Assembly: GCF_030411735.1 (NCBI RefSeq)
Contig: NW_026848153.1
Location: 558,001-622,000 of the forward strand
Length of the DNA: 64,000 bases
Direction of reading: 5' to 3'
From: Phialemonium atrogriseum
Taxonomy: Eukaryota; Ascomycota; Sordariomycetes; Cephalothecales; Cephalothecaceae
Shown: positions 54,601 to 64,000 of the stretch, piece by piece
How the letters are laid out: each line of letters opens with the position of its first letter
How positions within the stretch are numbered: position 1 is the stretch's first letter
The notes under the pieces: model-generated
What the model was told of the DNA's origin: nothing
What the model saw: the letters and a program-made list of their open reading frames with translations, nothing else
Databases searched by the model: none
Translations under genes and position numbers: made by a program

Positions 54601-56579
54601 ATGGCTACCGACGTAGAAGGTAGCACGAGCCCTCCAAGTATCCAGAACGGGCATATAAGGGACCGCCATGACGAAGGGCAGTCCAGGGAAGACCAGCCCC
54701 TCCTGCGGGCTCCCGACGAGGAGACATGGACGCCGCCCCGCGGCTTCATCTGGATCCAGCTGGCCATCATGTCCAATGTCTTCCTGTACGGGTTCGACGG
54801 GACGGTGACGGCGGCGACGTATGCGGTCATCAGCTCCGAGTTCGACGCTGCCAACACGGCCTCGTGGCTGACGACGTCGTACCTCGTCACCAGCACCGCC
54901 TTCCAGCCGCTGTACGGCCGCGTCTCCGACATCTTCGGCAGGCGCGTCTGCTTCTTTATATCGACCATCACCTTTGCGCTCGGCTGCCTGGGCTGCGCCC
55001 TCGCAAGGGATATCATCCTGCTGAACTGCATGCGCGCCCTGACCGGCTTTGGCGGGGGCGGACTGATGACCATGGGTATGTTATTTATGCCCCCCCAACC
55101 TGCACCGTCTTAGGCTGACTCGTATCCGCTTTGCAAAGCCACGGTCGTCAACTCGGACATGATCCCGTTCCGCAAGCGCGGCATGTACCAGGCGCTGCAG
55201 AACGGCATGTTCGGCTTCGGCGCCATCTGCGGGGCCTCGTTCGGGGGCTCCGTCGCCGACACCATCGGCTGGCGGTGGTGCTTCCTCCTGCAGGTCCCCA
55301 TCTCCGTCCTCGCGCTGCTCACCGGGGCCCTCGTGATCAAGGATCCCCAAGGCATCATCGCTGGGTCTGGCCGCGACCTCAAGTCGGCCTGGTCCAAGGT
55401 CGACTTCACCGGCGCATTCCTTCTCGTTGTGGCCATCTCCATCCAGCTCGTTGGGCTGAGTCTTGGCGGCAACGAGCTGCCGTGGGGTAGTCCCTGGGTC
55501 GTCGGTTCGCTGGTCGGGAGTGTCCTGCTCCTGGCGCTCTTCCTGCGCGTGGAGGCAAGGACTAAGGCCATTCCCGTCATTCCGCTGCGCATGCTGCGGG
55601 GGAGACTGCCTATCTCGGTCCAGATGGCCAATGTGTGTGTGGGATTATCGGCATACGCGGTAAGAAGCGAACCGAGACGTGACAGTGGCCACATTCTTTT
55701 TCTTAGCAAGGCACCATGCTGATATGCGCTGCACACAGTATCTTTTCAACCTCCCGCTATTCTTCCAGGTGGTGCTGATGGACTCGGCAACGAAAGCCGG
55801 AGCACGGCTCGCGATCCCGTCTCTTGCCACGCCCTTGGGAGGCCTGGTGGCGGGCATCGTGATGTCCCGCTGGGGAAGACTTATCCCCTTAGTGCGCGCG
55901 GGGGCCCTCCTGATGGTTGTCGGGAATCTCCTCGTCACCTCGTTGGGCTTCGTCGACTCCAATTGGAAGTACTTCGTCTACATCTTCCCCGCGAACCTGG
56001 GACAGGGTATCGTGTACCCAGGGATTCTGTTCACTTCTCTGGCTACATTTGAGCATGCGGGTCAGTTTCACTTTATCTTCAGGGGGCTTTACTTAATGGC
56101 TACTGGTGAATCCGTGACTAACTCGTTTCTACCGTAAAGATCACGCCGTATGCGCCTCAACCGTCTATCTGATTAGATCTCTAGGAACCGTGTGGGGGGT
56201 TGCAGCCACTTCGGCTATTGTGCAGACTACATTGAGCGTCCGTCTTCCGGACGCCCTGGGTGAGATACCTGATAAATGGAGAGTACGCCCCTTTTCTTGC
56301 CGTCTTTTGTTTTCGTAACGCGGTTGGTTGGTTGGCCATTCTATCCGGGTGTGCCTACAGGAGAAACGAACTGACCGCATCTGACCATGCTAGGTGATCG
56401 ACGAGATCCGACACTCGGTCTCCGCCCTCAAGGATCTAGACCCCGAGCTCCAGCTCAAGGCCCGCCTCGTGTACTTCGACGGGCTACGGTACTCGTTCGC
56501 CGCGTCGACCGCCGTGGCCGTCGTGGCCGTCGTGGCGTCGCTTTTTGCTACTGGGAGGGGCCTGCGTAGCACAAGCTAA
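54601..56579 (+). CDS. MFS transporter, DHA2 family (Vba/Fnx1-like)
   Basis: Proton antiporter type transporter of the vacuolar or plasma membrane. Exons 54601..55075, 55139..55659, 55739..56060, 56140..56282 and 56394..56579 (548 aa). Fourteen membrane helices expected. Seen: FIWIQLAIMSNVFLYGFDGT (TM1), motif A GRVSDIFGRR, TGFGGGGLMTM with NSDMIPFRKRGMYQALQNGM, motif C-like GAICGASFGG, YLFNLPLFFQVVLMDSATKA, LATPLGGLVAGIVMSRWGRL and IVYPGILFTSLATFEHADHA. The cytosolic N-terminus contains a dileucine-type motif EDQPLLR, which in fungi often directs to the vacuole. Two 3' splice sites are AAAG rather than YAG. Substrate might be basic amino acids or drugs; not determinable. Confidence 0.93.
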
Positions 56580-57670
56580 GACTCCAAAATGGAGATTGGC
56601 CTGACGACAACTGTCAGATATGCCGTTTGGAGAGTATCCGGAGAGAAGGAATCCAAGGATCAGGGAACGAAGCCTTGACACTAATCCTGGGATGTCCCCC
56701 TTCAAGACTCTTCCAAAAGCACGCGGCCTTGGTGCCGACTGGAAGACGGTGTGGTTCAAGTTCGACGTTGGATTCAAAATTGGAGCGTGAGAAGATGCCG
56801 GGTTTTGCGATGTTGCCAGTGGTTCACACTGGCGAGAGGTTTGGGGTTGGTGGATCAGAGGCAGGCAGAGATACCTGTGTTGTCAGAAGCACAGTACCCC
56901 TGCACAAAAAGTAATACATTAGATTCTTAGGTATTTATCCCAAGAACACCCATCTATTTTTTGGCAATTCCACTTGACAGATCATGGCAGGTGAGCATGC
57001 CACGGTTAGTCCAGGGTGGGACCAGCGTGTGTGCAGATCAGGAAATCCCAGCAGGGCTCCATGTCTCAGGAACAAAGTTCAGAGAAGAATGGGATCTAAG
57101 GCATGGGTTGTATGGATTAGACTACTGGAAGGAAACCCCTGGTATATTTTCTGGCGGCGGCGCTTAGATGTTACCTCTCTGTTCAGCCCGGCGGCAAATG
57201 ATTTGACTAGCAAGCACCTTGGCGGGGTTTATCCCCACACTGAGACAGCGCCCACCCTGAATCTGGCTCTGTCGGCCCAGACTGTCGGGTCTGAAGGAGT
57301 TTCCTCACGGGGCCAGCGACCAGCATTGGTCAGCCACTCGCCCTGCTGAAATGCACGTTGGTAGCAGGTTGGCACAATGGATCATTTCGCCGTCTCAGCC
57401 AAACCCCTGACCTCTGCTGTGCTTCCACTTCCAGTCCTGCGATGCCGCCGCCGATGAAGCGATCGATGCTTCCTGCAGCTGGGAAGACAGGCGGTGCTCC
57501 CATTGGGGTGTCACAGATGCATATCCGAGGATGATGGCAAGAGTAGACTCTGGTGCGCTTTGTTGGCAGCCCCAGGAGCTGTCAAATACCCCATGAGCGC
57601 CAGCTGCTGCCATTTGCGCTGGTCAACCTTCCGGTGTCCAGTACCATAGCTATTTATCCCAACAGGTGAA
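56580..57670. other. Intergenic region
   Basis: Promoter of the ankyrin protein gene at its right end. Small frames at 56627-57350 have no splice support or family features. If homologues have an extra N-terminal part, it is not evident here. Confidence 0.5.
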
Positions 57671-60600
57671 ATGGACTACTACAAAGACCAAGCCATACGT
57701 CTCTTGCAGGAACACAGGGACGCCCAGGCAGGAGAGAGGACATCATCCCGCCTTTCTCGCAAGCCCACCGAAGGAGTGTTTGCATACAAGGAAGTCAACC
57801 ATTGTTTGAGCCAGGTCGTCGACCGAGGTGGGCCCGCCGGCTTGGTGAGCGCCCTCCTCAGCTTTGGGCCCGACGTCAACTTCTCCCGCCAGAAGAGCTC
57901 CAACGTCTGGAAGGTCATCCGCCGAAAGGATCAACAGCCCAAACGGAACGACCTTCTCCTTCGAGCCGTTATACACTGTCCTGCGGACGTCGTCCAAGCA
58001 CTTGCCAAGCATGCAGACCAGGCCAACCTGGACGGGGTGCTCCACCACGCCATAGTCAAGGCCGACCCGGCCGTCTTGAGGGCTCTGCTGGTGCGTGGCG
58101 CAGACCCGACCGAACTCGGCGACGATTTCGAGAACCTTGTCTTCCGCAACGAGCTGAATCTTATGGAAGTCCTACTTGCCGGGCCGAAGCAGCCTGCTCT
58201 GGCTTGCCGGTCCTCCGGGCTGCGACTCGCCGTCAAGAACCAATCTTTAGACGCCATGAGAATGCTTCTGAATAGCGGCGCCGACGTCAACCACGACCAC
58301 GCCATCGCCCTGTTGAAGGCCGTGGAGGCGCCTCGACCCGACTTTGTGGCCCTGCTCATCTCCGGGCCCGTCCCCGCATCGACGCACTCCCTGGATGCCG
58401 CTGTTGGCAAGGCGTACATGGGGATGGGAGGGAAGGATACAAAGGAGGGGAAAGAGATGATCGAGATGTGCCTGTCGGCTGGTGCTCGGGGACAGGAGAC
58501 CACGCGGCTATTTACCAAGGGATTGGTAGAAGTTGTGAGGAGGTGGCAGGTGCAGCTTCTGGACACCATCCTCAAATTTTCAAAACCTTCGCATGAGTTC
58601 GAGACCCTGGCGATACTGGAGGCGATCAAAACCAAGCAGACCAACGTCCTCAACAAGCTCGTCAAGCTCAACCCGTCGCCGTTAAGCCTGGCCGCGGCAG
58701 TCACGCAAGCAATGAAGTTGGATGAGAGCACCTCTCGCTACGAAACCGTCAGGGTCTTGATATCAAACGGCGCAAAGGGTGACGCGGTGGCAAGCGCGTT
58801 CGTTGTTACGGTTCAGATGATCACTCGAGACCAGCACCGCCCGACTGAGCAGACACAAGAGGTGGATAAGCAACTCTTCAATCTACTCCTCAACGAAGGC
58901 AAGGCTGACGTCGACTACGGCCGCGGAGAAGCTCTACAGCATGCGGTGAGGGCATCGTCCATGGACCTGGCCTGGCAAATCATCTCCAAGAGCCCGTCTC
59001 CGGACTCGGTTGGAGCGGCACTACCGCTGGCAATGTCTCTGCAAGATCAGCAAGAGAAACAGGCCTTTGTGCAAATGCTCCTGCGCAACAAGGTCCCAGA
59101 TGATGCTGTCAACCGGAGCCTAGTCGAGGCGGTGAGAGAGGGTCCCAAGAACGGCCATCTCGTGGGGCTGTTGCTCGGTCGGGCATCAGTCGACTACAAT
59201 GCTGGTGAAGCGTTGGCATGTGCGATACGGAGCCAGGACCTCAAGACTTTGGAGCTCTTTCTCGCCCGAAATCCGAACTACAAGACCCTCGGAACAGCAG
59301 TCGCCGAGGCACTGCGTCTTCCCAAGCCAGACAGACCGCCTGTAGTGGCTGCGCTGCTTCGATACCTTGATATGGACCATCTCAACTGGGCATTCAAGGA
59401 AGTTTGCACGGAGTCGCATCCGGACCTGGAATTGGTCAAGTCTCTCCTACATGCTGGTGCGAATGTCACTTTTGAAGAGGGCATCTGCATAAGGCACGTC
59501 GCTCGCAACCTCGACATCGACGCGATCTTGGTCCTTTCCGACTTTTCGGGTTTTGACGAAAGCATCTACACTGCCGCGTTCGCCGATGTCCTCAACGACG
59601 GGACAGGGTGGATCTCGGCCGAGCACCTCGACCTGATACACCTGCTCGTCAGCCACGGCGCTTCCGGCGACGTGGTCGACAGGGCATTGGTCGAAGTCGT
59701 CAGCCACCTTGCAGGAAACAATCCGCAGGCCCAGTTTTCCGGACAGTTCCTGGACATTCTTCTTGCAGCTGGCGCAGACGTCAACTCGGAAAATGGCAAA
59801 TCGGCCGGACTTGCTGCTGGCAGAGGCGATACGCAAATGCTCCGACGCTTGCTCGGACAGGCAGCCACGGTGGAGACGGCATCATTCGCCTTCTCGGCGG
59901 CCATTCTGGCGCACCATAAGGAGCACTGCCTCCTCGAGCTTATCGACGTCTTCATGGAAGACGGCACGACCGTTCCAGACGTCAACACTCCCCTTCCCGG
60001 AATGCCAGCCCCTGTCTTTCTCTGCCTCAACAGCTACTACGACTCGACGGATCTTGTCGAGCGCCTTGTGGCGATCGGCTGTGATCTGGAGACTACTGTT
60101 ACGCGCCGGGTTTACGCAGACGAGGGCAAAACCGATACAGGGTCGATGGCGGCGACGGACTTCAAGGAGGAGCCAGTCTCGGTGCTCATGTGGGCACTGC
60201 TTCAACCGGACGACAAGATCAGTTCCAATGTTGTGACCGCATTAATTGCGAACCGAGGTGGGTGCAGCTACGATTTATGCTATTGTTCTCGAGCTTGTCT
60301 CTGCGGGCAAGGGGCATTTGGCTATTCAGGCAGGGGTTCCGGGCCAACAAAAGACAGCGACGGCAATGGCAGTGGCAACAGCAACGGAGACGGCGACAGC
60401 AAGAGTGCTTTAGCAATAATGATAGCGACGGCTTGCAAAATGCCCTGCCCTAACAGTTGAATTCCCCTGCCCGAATAGCTGAATACCCCTGCCCGAATAC
60501 CCAATTGCCCCTGCCCGCGGAGAAACCTCTTGTCCTCTGCTAATTTTTGTCAGCAAACATCACGTATGCGACACCTCAGACACGAGTGACGCCCCTCACT

Positions 60601-62112
60601 CTTGCCGCCAAGTACGGTCGAACAGATGTCGTCGAAGTGTTGCTCAATTCTGGAGCAAAGCCTTCGGCGAAGGATGTTCTCGGGAGATCTCCTCTGTTCT
60701 ACGCGTCCAGGTCTGGAGACATCGAGATTGTACGGCTTCTCCTGGGAAGCAAACCCAAGGCGAACGACGGGAGCCTCCATGAGGCCTCTCGAGGATTCCA
60801 CGTGGCGGTGGTGGAGTCGCTGATCGAGGCTGGTCACGAACCTAACTACAGGTCGACCAAGCACGGGGGTCGTACTGCCCTTGCCGAGATGGCGCTGAAA
60901 GGACGCTTTCCCGGCGACATTTCCACGGCAGAAGACGCGTTGGACGCCCTCAAGGATGCCGGGGCTGACCCACTCAGCCAAGTCTACGGCAAGTCCATAA
61001 TCTTCCTGGCACTGGAGAATCCTGACCCGAGGCCAATCACCGCGCTGCTCCTCGAGAAGATACTCTGGAAGACCATCAACGACGAGGCGAACGTCTTCCA
61101 GGAAGCGTCATACCACTACTCGCCAACCATGTACATCTCAAAGAAGATGGACCAGGGCCCCGACTCCACGGCGCTCCTCGAGCTGCTTCGCAACCACGGA
61201 GCGGCAGATAAGTATTACACGACGGGCGACCAATTCCAGCCCGCCGATGCGGTCGGCCTCCCCCCGCAGATCCAGGACATGGAGCGCGAGCGACGGGCCC
61301 GACACCTCCAGCTACAGCTCGAGGAGGAGCTGCATCAGGCGGCGCTCCGCCGCGAGGCCGAGCAGGCGGACCACCGGGCGCGGCTGGCCGAGGCGCAGCA
61401 CTCGACGGCGCTTCGGTACCGCGGGCAGGAGCACACGCAGGAGGTGCGTCTGGACGCGGAGAAGCACCACCACCGCGCGCACGTGCTGCTCAGCGAGGCC
61501 GGGACGCAGTCGCGGATCAACTGGAGCCACCACCGGGACCGCGAGGGCATGACAGTCGAGACGCGTGAGGGCGAGGTCGGGCACCGCCGCCGCCTGCACG
61601 GGCTGCTGATAGAGGAGCGGAGCGAGCTGGAGGCACTGGCGCTGCAGGTGCGGGACGTGTCGGTGGCGCAAGAGCTGGTGCACGAGGAGGCACGGGGTCA
61701 GCAGCGGGCGCGCCGCCATGCCGAGGAGGGCGAGGACAAGGCGCGGATGGAGGCGCGGATGAACAGGCTGGCGGCGGACCATGCGGCGGCCATGAACGGC
61801 GTGGATGTGAGGCGGCTGGAGCACGGATATGCGGCCAAGGTGGCGCTGACGAGGGAGCTGGGCGCGGAGGAGCACGGCGCCAGGGGCTTGCGGCTCCGCG
61901 ACGAGTGGGCGGATCTGCGGGTGCGGGACCGGGTTGCGGCCGGGGTGGAGGCGAGGGCGCGCGGTGATGCGAGGGCAGGGCATGCGATGAGGATGCTGGA
62001 GAAGCAAAGCGATGGGAAGGGGAACATGGTTGGGAAGGTCGAGCCCGAGGAGTTCAAGGCGCGGCTCGCTGGGCGGCGGCAGGGGGCGATTGGGTTCACC
62101 ACGGCTGGATGA
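57671..62112 (+). CDS. Large ankyrin-repeat protein with charged coiled-coil tail
   Basis: Exons 57671..60257 and 60554..62112 (1381 aa), phase 1. No signal peptide or membrane helix. Residues ~50-1160 are divergent ankyrin-like repeats (ALLVRGADPTEL, MRMLLNSGADVN, VRVLISNGAKGD, LLAAGADVNSENGK). They are most canonical just after the intron (TPLTLAAKYGRTDVVEVLLN, SPLFYASRSGDIEIVRLLL). Residues ~1180-1340 form a long Arg/Glu/Ala/His-rich coiled coil starting DMERERRARHLQLQLEEELH. The start region MDYYKDQAIRLLQEHRDAQA and RKPTEGVFAYKEVNHCLSQV is familiar from a widespread but uncharacterised fungal ankyrin family. Some of its members may be longer at the N-terminus. The 296 nt intron is the longest among the firmly modelled genes here. 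Confidence 0.88.
60441..60520 (+). repeat. 22 bp minisatellite inside the ankyrin gene intron
   Basis: Units at 60441-60462, 60463-60484, 60485-60505 and a partial at 60506-60520, each containing CCCCTGCCCGAATA or a close variant followed by GCTGAAT-like sequence. It enlarges the intron. Confidence 0.8.
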
Positions 62113-62377
62113 TACCTCCTTTTACGCATGTTTATGTTTTCGACGAAGCAATGTATCTTCTACCAAGTTGTCTAGTATCGTGAGTCAATGAACATCTATC
62201 GAGTCTACCACGTGGAAGCTGTTGCTTTTAATCCTCCTACGTACCTGCCCTACCTAGGTTGGCATCCTACGCATCCTACCTGCCCTACCTGCCCTACGCG
62301 TGTTTATTTTCCCTTCTTACACCAACATACTCCCATTTACCTGCTTTTGCACGCACTTTTGACCAATATATTCGGCG

Positions 62378-63013
62378 ATGGATCCGCCTTCTGAAGCTTC
62401 GTCGTCGGCGAATACGACGAGTGGGCCGCCCCTTGCTCCCATTCTTCCTCGAGGCCCCGTGGAACCACGTTATATGCCGCCGCTCCACAACCCCTTGGAC
62501 GGTCCCCATCGCACTACCGTGTTCTCTAATCAATCTAGTCACACTGGAAACATGCCCGCGCCCAATCCCTACCCCTTCCTCAATGCCAACTCAGTGTTGT
62601 CCAGTCACAGTGGAAGCATGCCAGTTCTCAATTCCTCTTTCAGTCAACCTCCAACCGCAGCGACATTTCTCAATGTCAATATTACCGCGGCATCCTCCAG
62701 TCGTGATCAAACCACGGCATCCTCGAGTCAATCGCAGCCCAGCCGAGCGCAGGCCCGTGGATCGCAGGCCCGTGGCTCACAGCCCCGTGGATCACAGCCC
62801 CGTAGATCACAGCCCCGACGATCGAACCCCCGGCCATCGAACCCCCGGCCATCACAGCCTCGCCGATCGAACCCCCGGCGATCGCAGCCTCGCCGATCGC
62901 AACCCGCCGCTCCGACTGAGGCTTCTACTCAACCTGATCCTCTGCAGTTGGCTCCAGTAACTTCGGGTGCGTTGGACCAGTTGCAGGGGCCATCACAAAC
63001 CGAAGACAGATAG
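62378..63013 (+). CDS. Low-complexity protein with RGSQP-type pentapeptide repeats
   Basis: Intronless, 211 aa from ATG 62378 (MDPPSEASSSANTTSG). The first ~120 residues are Ser/Pro/Asn-rich (NSSFSQPPTAATFLNVN). Residues ~123-177 are about eleven copies of a pentapeptide of the form (Q/N)-(A/P)-R-(G/R/P)-S, giving a strongly basic block. The tail is polar. No signal peptide, membrane helix or domain. The codon-periodic 15 bp repeat keeps other frames open too, so the coding frame is chosen by the ATG. Could be an RNA- or DNA-binding disordered protein, or a chance ORF over a minisatellite. Confidence 0.45.
   Translation: MDPPSEASSSANTTSGPPLAPILPRGPVEPRYMPPLHNPLDGPHRTTVFSNQSSHTGNMPAPNPYPFLNANSVLSSHSGSMPVLNSSFSQPPTAATFLNVNITAASSSRDQTTASSSQSQPSRAQARGSQARGSQPRGSQPRRSQPRRSNPRPSNPRPSQPRRSNPRRSQPRRSQPAAPTEASTQPDPLQLAPVTSGALDQLQGPSQTEDR
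62746..62900 (+). repeat. 15 bp minisatellite (about 10 copies)
   Basis: Unit CGTGGATCGCAGGCC and variants (CGTGGATCACAGCCC, CGGCCATCGAACCCC, CGCCGATCGCAGCCT) repeated head to tail. Every unit carries an ATCGCA, ATCACA or ATCGAA core. Frame-preserving, so copy-number change would alter protein length by fives. Confidence 0.85.
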
Positions 63014-64000
63014 GCTAAGGAAGTGAGGCGGTTCGGAGAACGATACAGAAGAGAAGGATCGAGGGTCTTTAGCGGTTGTTCAAAGGGAACTTTTTTTTGT
63101 ATGGGATCAGTGGCAGGACTGCAATCTTGGGAAAGGGGCACAGCAGTGTAAGATGAATAATAAGCTTGACAGCGTTAGGCTTCACATAACTCAAGCTTAA
63201 GTCGGCCTGATCTCACTCCTATATTTACTCTGGCAGGCTCCCCGTGCCTGCTCACCACCTCACATTCACTGCATTCGCCGAGGAACTGCCAACTTTGACC
63301 GAGGATGGGGGGGATAGGGGGTAGCGGGCGCCGTCATGGTTTCGGGGCGCGTTACCTCGGGGACGTCCCCTCTTCTCGGGTTCAATAATATTTTCGACCA
63401 TCGGCTCTGTTCCGTCCAACTGTCAACAAACAGCAGCTGTTTGTCAGGTCGTCCCTGTGGCGGTCGGGGGTGGCTCTCTCGGCCGGCGCCGGATGCCGAG
63501 GGAGTTTGTTGATGATCGACGTGGTCGTACCCCGGGAAGCACTGGACGTATAGGTTGTTGTTGTTGCTGATGTTTTCGTCGACCCGCGCCATCGGGCGCT
63601 GCCAGTTGAAGGGCTTGTCGCGCTTCTCGCCCTGGAATATGGTCGAGGGGGGGCTGTTACACGCTGACTACGGTTATCCCGTCGTAGGCCTGGTCGAGAA
63701 TGGCCTGGTGAATCTTTATGCTCAGTTAGCATGGCAGGGAGATGCCCATTGTGTGGTTCTCTAGTCGCTTCGCACCGGGGGTATATCTTCCCGGCCACGG
63801 CCGAGGACGGGCCGTTCTGGGTGGTGATAACCTATCCTGAAAGAGGGCGTGCACAAGAAGAACCTAAGATTGACTCGTCGGCCGAAACCCCCCCCATATC
63901 CCCCCCTAAAAAAAAAAAAAAAAAAAAAACCGTAAAGAAGTAAAAAAAGAAAGTAAAAAATGCGACAGAGAGCCTTCCCATCTCAAGTTCTGTGACACAG
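63014..64000. other. Terminal region with decayed coding-like fragments
   Basis: On the minus strand short segments look protein-like but do not share a frame (VITTQNGPSSAVAGKIYP near 63820, HQAILDQAYDGITVV near 63690, DKPFNWQRPMARVDENISNN near 63600). No family recognised; may be a broken gene or chance. An oligo-A tract of ~20 nt lies at 63909-63929. Nothing else supported. Confidence 0.4.

Noticed and set aside
61312..62007. 231-codon minus-strand ORF inside the ankyrin gene
   Set aside because: Opposite strand of an Arg/Glu/Ala coiled-coil region, which keeps the reverse frame open by composition.
62259..62960. 233-codon alternative frame over the 15 bp repeat
   Set aside because: Stays open only because the repeat length is a multiple of three; the frame at 62378 has the clearer ATG and start.
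63266..63850. Minus-strand gene at the right end (GKIYP, NWQRPMARVDEN segments)
   Set aside because: The protein-like segments are in different frames and no intron arrangement I tried joins them without a stop; no family recognised.

Overview
The window is nuclear DNA of a filamentous ascomycete, most likely a Sordariomycete. Genes are widely spaced and lie on both strands. Most introns are about 50-150 nt GT-AG introns, several with a visible CTAAC-type branch point. The gene set (URC4, fungal one-chain transhydrogenase, TOM13, GH5_5 cellulase, AA11-like LPMO, PLAC8 and ankyrin proteins) is typical of this class. Genus cannot be fixed from sequence alone. All gene models were spliced by hand and each listed multi-exon model keeps one reading frame across its junctions, except the PLAC8 locus, which is broken.

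0-11.5 kb: 3' end of a URC4 (uracil catabolism) gene, a small beta-carbonic anhydrase, a 50-residue membrane microprotein, two single-pass membrane proteins of unknown role, a 2.5 kb gene-poor stretch, a small hypothetical protein and TRAPP subunit Trs31.

11.8-22 kb: CAND1 (cullin exchange factor), a mitochondrial protein with KEETKEES repeats, a PLAC8 family locus interrupted by two in-frame TAG codons, and the Spg1/Tem1 GTPase of the septation/mitotic exit network.

23-42.7 kb: a stretch rich in genes for mitochondria and tetrapyrrole metabolism: glycine cleavage H protein, porphobilinogen deaminase, proton-translocating NAD(P) transhydrogenase, complex I subunit NDUFA12 (7 exons, one of only 7 nt), phosphatidylglycerophosphate synthase PGS1, a BCS1-like AAA ATPase, OXA1 and TOM13/MIM1. 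A secreted GH5_5 endoglucanase sits among them. NDUFA12 and PGS1 are divergent and share a 288 bp promoter.

42.7-56.6 kb: Shp1/p47, Gtr1 (Rag GTPase with a long extra N-terminus), an AT-rich 1.4 kb island with hints of a decayed retroelement, a GPI-anchored AA11-like LPMO, the ribosome-biogenesis helicase Has1, a secreted arylsulfotransferase-like protein and an MFS transporter of the DHA2/Vba type.

56.6-64 kb: a 1381-residue ankyrin-repeat protein with a charged coiled-coil tail and a 296 nt intron holding a minisatellite, a protein made largely of an RGSQP-type pentapeptide repeat, and a final kilobase with only decayed coding-like fragments.

No tRNA, rRNA, CRISPR array or intact transposon was recognised. 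The points most worth checking are the 7 nt exon, the broken PLAC8 gene, the Gtr1 N-terminal extension beside the AT-rich island, and the perfect 14 bp inverted repeat at 4.1 kb.
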